Source: Bacteroidia bacterium
GTDB lineage: Bacteria; Bacteroidota; Bacteroidia; Chitinophagales; Chitinophagaceae
Assembly: GCA_030426665.1 (NCBI GenBank)
Contig: JAUHYD010000020.1
Location: 28,169-92,168, forward strand
Reading direction: 5' to 3'
DNA length: 64,000 bases
Shown here: piece after piece, positions 9,199-17,790 of the stretch
Layout of the letters: the number at the start of each line of letters is the position of its first letter
Position numbering within the stretch: position 1 is the first letter of the stretch
The notes under the pieces: generated by a model
What the model was told of the DNA's origin: nothing
The model's input: the letters and a program-made list of their open reading frames with translations, nothing else
Database searches by the model: none
Translations under genes and position numbers: made by a program

Positions 9199-9468
9199 TG
9201 GTGCAGCGTCTCGTCGGTCAGAAACCGACTACCGCTTTTGCCGTAGGTAAAACTTACGGCAAACTGGGACAAACTTCCGAAGTTGCACGTAAGGAAAACT
9301 AAGGAAAACTGGGGTTCGATTTACAGAAACAAAAGGAACCAAGTCGCTCGAAGAATTGAAATTTTTAGCAATTCAAAAACAGACTAGCTATATTGCATTA
9401 TATAGTCAGACATAACAGAATGCTAGAAGAATTTTTAAATTCAGCCTAATCGATTTCACTTTAAAATT
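9199..9468. other. Structured intergenic region between dnaX and the AIPR gene
   Basis: No gene. Three hairpins follow one another: GTCGGT/ACCGAC at 9213-9229, TTTGCCGTA/TACGGCAAA at 9237-9263, and AACTTC/GAAGTT around one C at 9272-9284. A 10-bp tandem repeat AAGGAAAACT then lies at 9291-9310. None of the hairpins has a convincing T-tract, so they look less like a dnaX terminator than like a repeat-element remnant. From about 9320 the sequence turns AT-rich, as in the following gene. Confidence 0.6.
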
Positions 9469-11178
9469 ATGTATTTCACTATGACTAATATTAACGACTT
9501 TAAATTATTGAACTTAAAATGCCAATCATATTTCAATATACTAAATAATGAACTCGACAGAAAAATTAGCGTTTTAAGTGGGAAAGAACAAGAAAGGATT
9601 GGGTTTTACCTGTATGTTCTTGAGTCGATATGTAATATAAAAGACCCTATTGACATTGCGGAATTAATAACAGACACTAGCTTTAATAAAAAAGTTTTTG
9701 ATGTAGACATTGATGACCAAGGAGTGGATGCGATATATATTGATGACGAGCAAAAAGTAATTAATATTTTTAATTTTAAGTTTAGAGATAATTATAATGC
9801 TGAACGAAAGCAAGGTACAAACGAAACATTGAATTCTTTAAAATTTACAAATGCAATCATTAATGGAAATGCTGAACATTTACAAGGAAAATTAAAAACG
9901 AATGCATTAGACATAATTGATAAATTAAATAGCAGGGAGGTTTGGAAGTTTAAATTGTATGTTATTAGCAACGATTCGGTCACATTGGACCCCGAAAACG
10001 CTGAAATAAAACAATTACAAGACCTTTATGATTTGGAAGTGTTACCCTATGGTCTCGAGGCAATTTCAAAAAGTATGTCGATTCGACCTAAAGCTATTAA
10101 CGCAACGCTTCATTTGAACAGTGATTCAATTATGCCCTATACTGAAAACAGCCTATCGTCTTCTAAGTCATATGTTCTAAAGCTATCTGCTGTTGACCTC
10201 ATTAGAATTACAAGTAACAATGAGGATTTAAGGAATGAATACAACTTGGAGGATCATAATAGTCTCTGCAAAGTTCAAATGGATTACAACTTGCTATTTG
10301 ATAACGTACGAGGGTTAGTTATGCGCTCAAAGTTTAATGAAAACATAGCGAATACGTTAAAAAACGATCCTTCTAAATTTTTTATGTACAATAATGGGTT
10401 AACGTTAATAGCTGCGGATATTATCTACCAAGAAACAAATGCGAAAAAGAAGGTAAAATTAAATATAAAAGATTTTCAAATAGTTAACGGAGGACAAACG
10501 CTAAGAATACTACATAATTTTAATAGTTCAGATAATGATAATATTGACAAGTACTTATCATCTTGCGAAGTACTACTCAGAGTATTCAAGATAACTGACA
10601 GCGAAAACAGAAATAAAATAGCTGAATATACGAATAGCCAGAATTCAATTTCTAAAGTCGACTTAAAGTCTCTAAGCACTACTCAAATACAAATTGAACA
10701 ATTTCTAGATGAGAAAAATATTATTTACGCTCGGAAATTTGGAGATACTGGGCAGCCAGAAAAAAACTATAAGCACAAAATTAGCATGGAAAAATTCGGG
10801 CAGATACTTTTTGCAATTAAGGGCTTTCCCGAAAAATCGTCAAATCAAAAAAAGCAAATATTTGACAAATATTATGAAAGTATTTTTGGTGCAGATTTCG
10901 AGATCAACAAATCAGCAGACTACATCAATTTATATTACAAAATAAAGAATTATTATTTCCTTTCACAATTTAGTCAAACCGAACAAAAGCTATTTTATAT
11001 TTTATACTTAAATAAATGTAGTGTATTTAATAATGATATTAATGACCAAATAAACTTTCTGGAAGATTGTATTTTAAAATACAAAAAAACATTAGATGAT
11101 AGTCTTGCCGATGCAAGAATACTCATTCAGGCAAAATTCAAAGAATTCGTAGAGAATGAAATCGCTTGTATAAAATAA
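9469..11178 (+). CDS. AIPR-family protein (abortive infection phage resistance type)
   Basis: A 569-residue protein (ATG at 9469, or at 9481 four codons later). It has the AIPR (PF10592) core: RSKFNENIANTL at ~283-294, KFFMYNNGLTLIAA at ~303-316 and IVNGGQTLRIL at ~337-347; the NNG and NGGQT motifs are the most characteristic of the family. Residues ~75-130 (QGVDAIYIDDEQKVINIFNFKFRD) form a D-x-(D/E)-x-K-like restriction-endonuclease-fold segment with D..D...NFKFRD, seen in some family members. AIPR proteins are linked to abortive infection or other phage defence, but the mechanism is poorly known. The gene is visibly more AT-rich than its neighbours and stands alone between structured repeats, which suggests horizontal gain. 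No partner toxin, antitoxin or methylase is adjacent. Confidence 0.85.
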   Translation: MYFTMTNINDFKLLNLKCQSYFNILNNELDRKISVLSGKEQERIGFYLYVLESICNIKDPIDIAELITDTSFNKKVFDVDIDDQGVDAIYIDDEQKVINIFNFKFRDNYNAERKQGTNETLNSLKFTNAIINGNAEHLQGKLKTNALDIIDKLNSREVWKFKLYVISNDSVTLDPENAEIKQLQDLYDLEVLPYGLEAISKSMSIRPKAINATLHLNSDSIMPYTENSLSSSKSYVLKLSAVDLIRITSNNEDLRNEYNLEDHNSLCKVQMDYNLLFDNVRGLVMRSKFNENIANTLKNDPSKFFMYNNGLTLIAADIIYQETNAKKKVKLNIKDFQIVNGGQTLRILHNFNSSDNDNIDKYLSSCEVLLRVFKITDSENRNKIAEYTNSQNSISKVDLKSLSTTQIQIEQFLDEKNIIYARKFGDTGQPEKNYKHKISMEKFGQILFAIKGFPEKSSNQKKQIFDKYYESIFGADFEINKSADYINLYYKIKNYYFLSQFSQTEQKLFYILYLNKCSVFNNDINDQINFLEDCILKYKKTLDDSLADARILIQAKFKEFVENEIACIK

Positions 11179-11250
11179 AGACAAGAGAACAATCTAATGT
11201 GAAATTCTTCACTCGTATTGGTCTGTGACTTATTGTGTGCCCCCCCAGCA

Positions 11251-11346
11251 ACTCGTACTCGTCTGCGACGAGTATGCCACGGGACGGCGATTGTATCGCC
11301 TGTATATTATCGGCTACGTACACAATCCTGTCCATCCTTTAATCCC
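11251..11346. repeat. 96-bp double-hairpin direct repeat, copy 1
   Basis: Copy 1 contains hairpin A, TACTCGT/ACGAGTA around CTGCG at 11256-11274, and hairpin B, GGCGAT/ATCGCC around TGT at 11286-11300. A less structured tail follows, ending at CCTTTAATCC. It is about 90% identical to the copy at 11484-11579. Two close hairpins and dispersal next to accessory genes fit a REP-like or miniature mobile repeat; this is inference, as no transposase is present. Confidence 0.8.
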
Positions 11347-11351
11347 TCGTT

Positions 11352-11381
11352 GTTCCGGATGTTCCGAAGGGCATCCGGAAC
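11352..11381. repeat. Perfect 10-bp inverted repeat between the two repeat copies
   Basis: Arms GTTCCGGATG (11352-11361) and CATCCGGAAC (11372-11381) flank a 10-base loop. No T-tract follows on either strand, so it is not a clear terminator. Confidence 0.7.
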
Positions 11382-11483
11382 TGCGAATAGCACCCGTTCT
11401 CCGAACGGCTTCATCTCGATACTGACAAATGGTAGCACTACCCCCTATATTTGTAACTGAGACTTTGGAAGATATCACCTCCC

Positions 11484-11579
11484 ACTCGTACTCGTCTGCG
11501 ACGAGTATGCCACGGAACGGCGATTGTATCGCCTGTATATTATCGACTACACACACAATACTGTCGATCCTTTAATCCT
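11484..11579. repeat. 96-bp double-hairpin direct repeat, copy 2
   Basis: This copy is in the same orientation as the one at 11251-11346, 233 bp downstream. Both hairpins (TACTCGT/ACGAGTA and GGCGAT/ATCGCC) are fully conserved. The differences lie mostly in the tail, which suggests selection for, or recent origin of, the hairpin part. Confidence 0.8.
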
Positions 11580-11633
11580 CAAAATCAAGGTTCAGACAAA
11601 AAAACACAATAGCACCGCAAGTTTAGGAGACTT

Positions 11634-13598
11634 TTATCGCTTCATCATCTTCTTTACAGTATTAAACTCCCCTACTTTCAGCCGAACAAAATACATGCCC
11701 GCTGATAGTTTGCTTACGTCTACAGTTGCATTATTGCTCACTTCATCTTGCATAAGCACCTTACCTGAAATATCTGTGATGACAACGTCTATTTTACCCT
11801 TGGTACCTGTTGTACTTATCGTAATAGTTTCATTAGCCGGGTTCGGATAGATTGAAACCACGGGCTTTTCAGTTGTTATGTCACTAGCTGACAAGGGACA
11901 ACCTGCAATTCGTAAGGCTTTCTCAAGGACGTAGTCCCTATGGTCTCGAATGCCTTCCGGAGTCGCATAGGCGAATGAATCAGGCACAATACCAATTCGT
12001 TGTGTACTATCACCATTAGGGTAATATACACCTAAACTTGTCCAGCCAAAAGACATGTCCTGTGCCGGCGACAACCATGTTATGTTGCCGTCAGCACCGG
12101 CAGTTTGACTACCTATTACTATACAGCCTGGTATCTTCTTCAGCATCATGGTGGTGTACTCAGCTGCACTTTGGGTAGTTTCATCAACAATTACTACTAC
12201 TTGTCCCAAATAGGGGGTAGGATTACCCGCAACACCCATGCTCGGGTATATCCAGGAATAGGTACCGGGGTATTCTACATCAGGGATAGATAATTTGGAA
12301 AACTGCATTGGACCAGTGTACATTTTGTCCGACAAAGCCCATGCGTTGCCGCTTAATGGGTAGTTCCGGATATCTAGAACAATTCCGGGTAGTGTTTGCA
12401 TTGCGGCATAGGCAGCATCGACTTCCGCATCAGTAATATTACCAAAATTCATATAGCCAATATTGCAATCGTCGAAAATGGTCCATTCGATATCATTTAA
12501 CGAGTCTGCCGGGTAATAATAATCGTAGAAGAAGTTGTCATAGGCAGATGAAAAGGAATTAATCGTACTTACACTTACACTTCTTGTTGTTCCATCGGGT
12601 GCTTGCAGAACCAGGGTTTCGTTTATGCCAACAGACAATCTTCGCAAAAGCATATCTGCTATACTCCTTCCCTTTACAGAAGGGTTCCCTGCAGAACAGT
12701 ATTTACTCAGACTATCAGTCCACTGGGAAATAGTTAGGCCATCAACAGAAACAATCGCATCACCTAGGTTAACCCCAACCTCCATAGACCTGATAACCAA
12801 ATAATTTCCATTTACATACTTTAACTTTATTCTTGGTCTGTAGAAACCCGGAGGAAATCCTTCATTATACACATACGAGAGCCCCCGAACATGTGCGTCG
12901 TCTAATGTTCCCACCACTTTCAAAAATTCCAGATTTAGCGCCTGTACATTCGGTGCATTAGAAAACGGAACTACATGATTATACAATGTAGAATCCCACG
13001 GAATATCTAAAACATAGTTATAGGGATTGAAATACTGTGTTGTATTCCACAATTTAAAAAACATCAATAGTTTCTGGTCTTGCGATGGAAACGTAGCGTG
13101 TACATTTACATCGAGCATAATAGAATCCTGCGGAAATTTCAGATATCCTCCCCAATATGAACTGGAAGGTGTCGGCCAAGGCGTATATTCTACCTGGCAA
13201 CTTGGGTGCGGTCTGAAATTATTTTTTATGGTATCGAGTATCTCTTTCACATCTGACCGAAGAGTAGGACTGCTTATCCAACCAAAATCCCGGTTCCTCT
13301 TTAACTCAGCCGGTAGCGTATCGGGAAAGTAGCTGGAAGATAATGCCATTGGCCCTGCCGCATCGAGCATTTCCAAAAGGGCATCATTAAATTCCGTACT
13401 GCTGGCAGCACTTCTAACATCGGGCAACACTGCCAACAAAACACTGTCCCAATTCACATTACATACCGACACTTCAGAGTGATAATATTTTGCAAAGCCC
13501 CATACCTTGCAAGTGTAATATAGTTTTTCCTGCATTGTTTGAGCTTGCACCGTTTGGCACAAAAAACTAACTGCGAACAATAATAATAATTTACGCAT
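11634..13598 (-). CDS. S41-family serine peptidase with T9SS sorting domain
   Basis: A 654-residue protein with a signal peptide (MRKLLLLFAVSFLCQTVQAQ). The N-terminal part (EKLYYTCKVWGFAKYYHSEV) is common in Bacteroidota S41 peptidases. A PDZ-like segment lies near 265-300 (MEVGVNLGDAIVSVDGL) and the tail-specific protease domain near 370-560. The probable nucleophile is the Ser in TTQSAAEYTTMML, followed by IGSQTAGADG, matching the S41 catalytic region. The last ~75 residues are a T9SS domain (YPNPANETI, then LSAGMYFVRL). It is probably a secreted or surface-anchored C-terminal-processing-type protease. It is convergent with the AIPR region. Confidence 0.92.
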   Translation of the reverse strand: MRKLLLLFAVSFLCQTVQAQTMQEKLYYTCKVWGFAKYYHSEVSVCNVNWDSVLLAVLPDVRSAASSTEFNDALLEMLDAAGPMALSSSYFPDTLPAELKRNRDFGWISSPTLRSDVKEILDTIKNNFRPHPSCQVEYTPWPTPSSSYWGGYLKFPQDSIMLDVNVHATFPSQDQKLLMFFKLWNTTQYFNPYNYVLDIPWDSTLYNHVVPFSNAPNVQALNLEFLKVVGTLDDAHVRGLSYVYNEGFPPGFYRPRIKLKYVNGNYLVIRSMEVGVNLGDAIVSVDGLTISQWTDSLSKYCSAGNPSVKGRSIADMLLRRLSVGINETLVLQAPDGTTRSVSVSTINSFSSAYDNFFYDYYYPADSLNDIEWTIFDDCNIGYMNFGNITDAEVDAAYAAMQTLPGIVLDIRNYPLSGNAWALSDKMYTGPMQFSKLSIPDVEYPGTYSWIYPSMGVAGNPTPYLGQVVVIVDETTQSAAEYTTMMLKKIPGCIVIGSQTAGADGNITWLSPAQDMSFGWTSLGVYYPNGDSTQRIGIVPDSFAYATPEGIRDHRDYVLEKALRIAGCPLSASDITTEKPVVSIYPNPANETITISTTGTKGKIDVVITDISGKVLMQDEVSNNATVDVSKLSAGMYFVRLKVGEFNTVKKMMKR

Positions 13599-14105
13599 TG
13601 GTATATATTTATAGGGGTGTATTAATAATATAAGTACTAAGTTATGTCAAATACACCTTAATAGACGTATTAATTGCAATAATTCTTTGGTAGTCAAAGA
13701 AACCAAACACCTACGACCCAATTAGCGTCCGAAAAACAAAAGCAGAAATGGCCGTTATCATCTTTAAAACCAGACGTCCCATATGGAATTCAACTCCTAG
13801 TTTAACATTCGCAAAATTTAGTCTGTGATTTCCCTAATAAAGAGCTCAATTCAATGCTCACGCTATACTTGGCACAACATCAGGCAGTATCCTTACCTCC
13901 CTAAGAAGTCGCAAATTCTATTTTGCCTGCTCGCCTGGCAATGCAATGAAACCAGCTACAGATGGTCGTATAATCATAAATAGGCACAATGGTTAATGTG
14001 CATAAAATCTATCCATGTTAATTCTCGAAAAGCACTCCTGAATAAGTGTGATTGATTTGCATAAAAAAATTTACTTTTGACACTCAAAATACATAATTAA
14101 GAATC
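13599..14105. other. 507-bp intergenic region
   Basis: No gene or strong structure seen. A short inverted repeat CTTTG/CAAAG lies at 13685-13699. A plus-strand TACTTTTG at 14072-14079 resembles a -7 box for the following pyruvate dehydrogenase E2 gene; no convincing -33 element is at the right distance. Confidence 0.5.
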
Positions 14106-15362
14106 ATGGCTGAAGCTATACGTATGCCGCTCCTGAGCGATACAATGAAAGAAGGCGTTATCGCTGAATGGCATAAGAAAGTTGGAGACACAATAAAATC
14201 GGACGACATAATTGCTGACGTAGAGACGGATAAGGCAACAATGGAAGTGATGCCCTATGTTGATGGCACACTGCTATATATTGGCGTAGAGAAGGGAAAA
14301 GGCGTTCCTGTAAATGGTATTATGGCTATCATCGGAAAACCGGGAGAGGATTTTCAGGCAATCTTGGATGCAGAATCAAAGGATGCAGGTACCGAAGAAA
14401 AAAGCAATGAACAATCAGAAGCAGCACAACCAACTACCTCTGGTCCGGCGCCGGTTGCTGAAACTCCTGCAACCGAGGAAGCTGGTGATGACCGTGTCAA
14501 GGCTTCTCCACTTGCCAAAAAACTGGCAGAAGAAAAGGGCGTGGACATAGCTGCCATAAAAGGGACCGGCGACAACGGCAGAATAATAAAAAGAGATGTT
14601 GATAGTTACACCCCGTCCGCAGCGGCAAGCGCACCTGCGCAAGTGCAGACACAGATTGTACCTGTGGTACAGGGTGAGGAAGGATATTCTGATACTCCTG
14701 TCACACAAATGCGCCGTATTATTGCTCAAAGACTTGCAGAGAGCAAGTTCTCGGCGCCACACTTTTATCTGCGAATGACCATCAACATGGACAACGCGAT
14801 GGAGTCGCGCAAGGCAATCAACGAAGTGTTGGCACCTGAAAAAGTATCATTCAACGACTTGATTATAAAGGCTTGTGCAATGGCGCTGCGTAAGCACCCT
14901 GCAGTAAACAGTTCCTGGATGGGCGATTTCATTCGTCAAAACCAACATATCCACATTGGCACCGCAGTGGCCGTAGAGGATGGATTGATTGTTCCTGTTG
15001 TAAAGTTTGCTGACCAAAAGTCACTTTCTCAAATATCGCAGGAAGCAAAGACACTCATCAAAAAAGCACGTACGAAAAAGATTCAACCACATGAGTTTAC
15101 AGGCAATACGTTCACAATATCTAACCTCGGCATGATGGATATTGATGAATTTACAGCCATTATCAACCCACCGGATAGTTGCATACTTGCTGTCGGCAAA
15201 ATTGCTGCTACACCTGTGGTTGAGAACGGACAAGTCGTGGTACGTAACCTGATGAAACTGACGCTAAGCTGCGACCACCGTTCGGTAGACGGAGCAGTAG
15301 GCTCTGGTTTCCTTCAGACACTGAAAGCATATCTGGAGAACCCTGTGACAATGCTTGCGTAA
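14106..15362 (+). CDS. pdhC: Pyruvate dehydrogenase complex dihydrolipoyl acetyltransferase (E2)
   Basis: A 418-residue protein in the usual E2 order. The lipoyl domain is at 1-80 with the lipoylated Lys43 in ETDKATMEV. An Ala/Pro/Glu linker follows. The peripheral-subunit-binding domain is at ~131-167 (VKASPLAKKLAEEKGVDIAA, then GTGDNGRIIKRDV). The catalytic domain is at ~190-418 with the active-site DHRSVDGAVG (His391, Asp395). The enzyme transfers acetyl groups from lipoate to CoA. An acetyl rather than succinyl or branched-chain role is inferred from the ALRKHPAVNSSW-type core and the MxxLSDTM start. E1 and E3 genes are not adjacent. Confidence 0.93.
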   Translation: MAEAIRMPLLSDTMKEGVIAEWHKKVGDTIKSDDIIADVETDKATMEVMPYVDGTLLYIGVEKGKGVPVNGIMAIIGKPGEDFQAILDAESKDAGTEEKSNEQSEAAQPTTSGPAPVAETPATEEAGDDRVKASPLAKKLAEEKGVDIAAIKGTGDNGRIIKRDVDSYTPSAAASAPAQVQTQIVPVVQGEEGYSDTPVTQMRRIIAQRLAESKFSAPHFYLRMTINMDNAMESRKAINEVLAPEKVSFNDLIIKACAMALRKHPAVNSSWMGDFIRQNQHIHIGTAVAVEDGLIVPVVKFADQKSLSQISQEAKTLIKKARTKKIQPHEFTGNTFTISNLGMMDIDEFTAIINPPDSCILAVGKIAATPVVENGQVVVRNLMKLTLSCDHRSVDGAVGSGFLQTLKAYLENPVTMLA

Positions 15363-15413
15363 CTTAAATTATAAAATTAGACAAATAAACATAAAACACT
15401 TATAGTCAATTAC

Positions 15414-15442
15414 TTAAATGTCGGCAATTTGCCGACATTTAA
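15414..15442 (+). terminator. Strong hairpin terminator after the E2 gene
   Basis: A perfect 12-bp stem, TTAAATGTCGGC with GCCGACATTTAA, and a 5-base loop, 51 bp after the E2 stop. The flanks are A/T-rich, so it can act in either direction. Confidence 0.8.
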
Positions 15443-15519
15443 TCTTAAATCGAATATGTTAAATTCACACAGATAGTCACATTAGTAAAATAAAAGTGTC
15501 CTTATCATTACATAACCAC

Positions 15520-15527
15520 TATCTTTG
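15520..15527 (+). promoter_or_regulatory. -7 box (TATCTTTG) for tatA
   Basis: An exact match to the Bacteroidota TAnnTTTG element 48 bp before the tatA ATG. No clear -33 TTTG is seen. Confidence 0.55.
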
Positions 15528-15575
15528 TACACAAATAGATTTTCTATTTTAAAAACAAGTAAAAACTTTCATTCA

Positions 15576-15806
15576 ATGACACTACTAAATATCCAACCGC
15601 AGTTTCTGATGGGTATGCCGAATTCCGGTGAGTTAATCATTTTGTTGCTGATTGTCGTTGTACTTTTCGGGGGTAAGAAAATTCCTGAATTGGCAAAAGG
15701 CTTAGGTAAAGGTATTCGTGAGTTTAACGATGCCAAAGACGGCATCAAAAACGAGATAGAAAGCGGCATGAAGGATAAAGACAAATCCTCTTCAGACAAC
15801 AAGTAA
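15576..15806 (+). CDS. tatA: Sec-independent protein translocase TatA/E
   Basis: A 76-residue protein from the ATG at 15576; an upstream TTG at 15525 lies in the promoter box. A single N-terminal membrane helix ([22 protein letters not shown]) is followed by the amphipathic helix [19 protein letters not shown] and a charged tail. The FGxxKIPEL hinge is diagnostic of TatA/B. The helix and short tail favour TatA over TatB. TatA forms the pore for folded twin-arginine substrates in the inner membrane. The tatC gene is not in the window. Confidence 0.92.
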   Translation: MTLLNIQPQFLMGMPNSGELIILLLIVVVLFGGKKIPELAKGLGKGIREFNDAKDGIKNEIESGMKDKDKSSSDNK

Positions 15807-15892
15807 TTTCAGCCGTCCCATTATAGTAAGAAAGTGTATCCACGCTCCGACCTAATTCCCGGAGTTGTTAATCAATTGGTCCGAATCGAATA

Positions 15893-17086
15893 ATGCAAAC
15901 AAAAGGTTTTCTGCTTCTTATTGTTTTTTATATGTGCAGCCATGTGGCGGTACATGCCCAGCAAGAGCGAAAAACGCTGCCCCAAAGTGTAAGCGATAGC
16001 GGATCTCAATTCAAGTCTACCGGTCATCTTCTGGCAGAAAACATTACCCCTTCTGTAGAAGCTGATGTAGATGTAAAAATCCCCTACATGCCGATTCATC
16101 TGGCCGGCAACAAGGATTATTTTGGCGATAAGAACGACTACGTAAACAATTATGTAGAGCACTACCTTAAAGCACACAATAGCACACTAAGTTATGTACA
16201 GGCGCGAAAGGCCAAGCCGTTTCAGGTAATAGATAACGTACTGGAAAAGAAGCACCTGCCAAAAGAACTCAAGTACCTTGCTGTGATTGAGTCTGCCCTC
16301 AATCCTACTGCTGTATCCAGCGTCGGTGCGGTAGGCCCCTGGCAACTGATGGCACCAACAGCTCGTATGCTTGGTCTGTCGGTTTCCCGTCACAATGATG
16401 ACAGAACAGATTGGCACAAATCAACAGCGGCTGCAACCAAGTACTTAGAGTATTTGTATTCAGAGTTTCATGATTGGCTATTGGTTATAGCGGCATACAA
16501 TAGCGGCCCTGTTCCGGTAAATAAAGCAATTGCGAGAACCGGCAGCCATAACTTCTGGGATATAAAAAAATACCTGCCTCGTGAAACACAAGGACATGTA
16601 TTGGCTTTTATTGCAACTGCTTCTATTTTTGAAAATCTGAGTAAGTTTATTGATTTAGGTAGTATTCCGATGGACTTCAGCTTTAATCCTAATGCTGAAG
16701 AAGCATTGCCCGAAGTACCGGCCTCTAATACAATTATCGCAGATAAGCCTGCCGGCCCGGGGGCTGTTGCAAAACCGGAAACTATAGTCGCTTCTAAGCC
16801 TGCGCGCAAAGAAATTAAATCGCGTTTCACTATGGAAGAGCTACAGAGCATGACCATAGTAAGAATAAAGGAACCTATTCATCTCGGTCTGATGGCGCAG
16901 GAACTTGGTATCAACAAAGACTTATTGGTCGACTGGAACGAAGACTACCAAAAATTTGTATACAAAGACTACCCTACCCCGTTTTACAACCTTCGTTTCC
17001 CAAAAGACAAGTTAGACAAGTTTCTAGACAGAATGGACTTCCTTAAAAGTAAGTCGAAGTCGATATTTGCACAAGATATAAGGTAA
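15893..17086 (+). CDS. Membrane-bound lytic transglycosylase, MltD-like
   Basis: A 397-residue protein with a signal peptide (MQTKGFLLLIVFYMCSHVAVHAQ). The SLT/goose-lysozyme-like domain has the catalytic Glu in LAVIESALNPTAVSS, then GAVGPWQLMAPTAR, AAYNSGP and a TQGHVLAFIATASIF helix, which is the MltD order. The C-terminal ~75 residues (IVRIKEPIHLGLMAQELGI, then DLLVDWNEDY) resemble a divergent LysM peptidoglycan-binding module. The enzyme cleaves the MurNAc-GlcNAc bond to give 1,6-anhydro products in the periplasm. It follows tatA by 86 bp. Confidence 0.92.
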   Translation: MQTKGFLLLIVFYMCSHVAVHAQQERKTLPQSVSDSGSQFKSTGHLLAENITPSVEADVDVKIPYMPIHLAGNKDYFGDKNDYVNNYVEHYLKAHNSTLSYVQARKAKPFQVIDNVLEKKHLPKELKYLAVIESALNPTAVSSVGAVGPWQLMAPTARMLGLSVSRHNDDRTDWHKSTAAATKYLEYLYSEFHDWLLVIAAYNSGPVPVNKAIARTGSHNFWDIKKYLPRETQGHVLAFIATASIFENLSKFIDLGSIPMDFSFNPNAEEALPEVPASNTIIADKPAGPGAVAKPETIVASKPARKEIKSRFTMEELQSMTIVRIKEPIHLGLMAQELGINKDLLVDWNEDYQKFVYKDYPTPFYNLRFPKDKLDKFLDRMDFLKSKSKSIFAQDIR

Positions 17087-17224
17087 GTGATTTACACCCA
17101 TAGTATACACCTATCAATATCAAATACCCCAAATTAAATACGCCGGATATTAGGTAGATTCCGAAACTTGACTATTTTTGAATAACTTATTGCTTTACAA
17201 GTTAAAAAAGCAAAACTGCCACCT

Positions 17225-17779
17225 TTGGGGGAAATCGCAACAAAATATAACGAAGAAGAGTTGATACAACTGCTAAAGGAGCAGAATAAGGCTGGTTTTG
17301 ATTACTTATATCAAAATTACGCCGGTGCGTTATATGGTGTTATCTACAGGATACTGAATGACGAACAAACCAGCCAGGACGTACTGCAAGATGTCTTCGT
17401 AAAAATATGGAACAGCGTAGCCCAGTACAACCCGAATAAAGGCCGGCTATACACATGGATGCTGAATATTTCCAGAAATGCGGCAATTGATAAGACGCGT
17501 TCGAAAGGGGAAATTATGAAATCCAAAATCCATACGGGTGAAAATATCGTAGATAGTTTGGAGCAAAACATCAAAACAGAACAGGCTACAGATACGATAG
17601 GATTGCGTAATATGGTTGCCGACCTTAAACCCGAGCATGCCAGCATTATCAACCTTGCCTACTTTAACGGATATACTATAGAAGAAATTTCAAAAACACT
17701 TAACATACCATCGGGAACAGTAAAGACCAGAATGCGAAGCGCCATCGGACAGCTTCGGAAGGCATTTGCTGTGAAATGA
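17225..17779 (+). CDS. ECF RNA polymerase sigma factor
   Basis: A 184-residue sigma-70-family protein. Region 2 (DYLYQNYAGALYGVIYRIL, then QDVLQDVFVKIWNSVAQYNP and GRLYTWMLNISRNAAIDKTR) and region 4 (LNLAYFNGYTIEEISKTLN, then PSGTVKTRMRSAIGQLRK) are both intact. The only plausible start is TTG at 17225; the frame is closed by a stop at 17183 and there is no ATG before region 2.4. It is probably co-transcribed with the anti-sigma gene 11 bp downstream, which would hold it inactive at the membrane. Confidence 0.93.
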   Translation: MGEIATKYNEEELIQLLKEQNKAGFDYLYQNYAGALYGVIYRILNDEQTSQDVLQDVFVKIWNSVAQYNPNKGRLYTWMLNISRNAAIDKTRSKGEIMKSKIHTGENIVDSLEQNIKTEQATDTIGLRNMVADLKPEHASIINLAYFNGYTIEEISKTLNIPSGTVKTRMRSAIGQLRKAFAVK

Positions 17780-17790
17780 TATAACGAATT

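Larger units (their letters stand above)
11179..11633. other. Non-coding repeat-rich region downstream of the AIPR gene
   Basis: No convincing gene. It holds two direct copies of a ~96-bp element (listed separately). Between them lie a perfect 10-bp inverted repeat GTTCCGGATG/CATCCGGAAC at 11352-11361 and 11372-11381, and a small hairpin CCGTT/AACGG at 11394-11408. Short open frames of 60-108 codons run across the region on both strands, but their peptides (for example one reading RGILVADEYE) are translations of the repeat and look non-coding. Confidence 0.75.

Noticed and set aside
9308..9330. GGTTCGATT resembling a tRNA T-arm
   Set aside because: No acceptor stem, anticodon arm or CCA end can be folded around it.
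11138..11556. Short open frames on both strands in the repeat region
   Set aside because: They coincide with the 96-bp double-hairpin repeats and the inverted repeat; the same peptide appears twice because the DNA is repeated, and no ribosome-binding or codon signal supports them.
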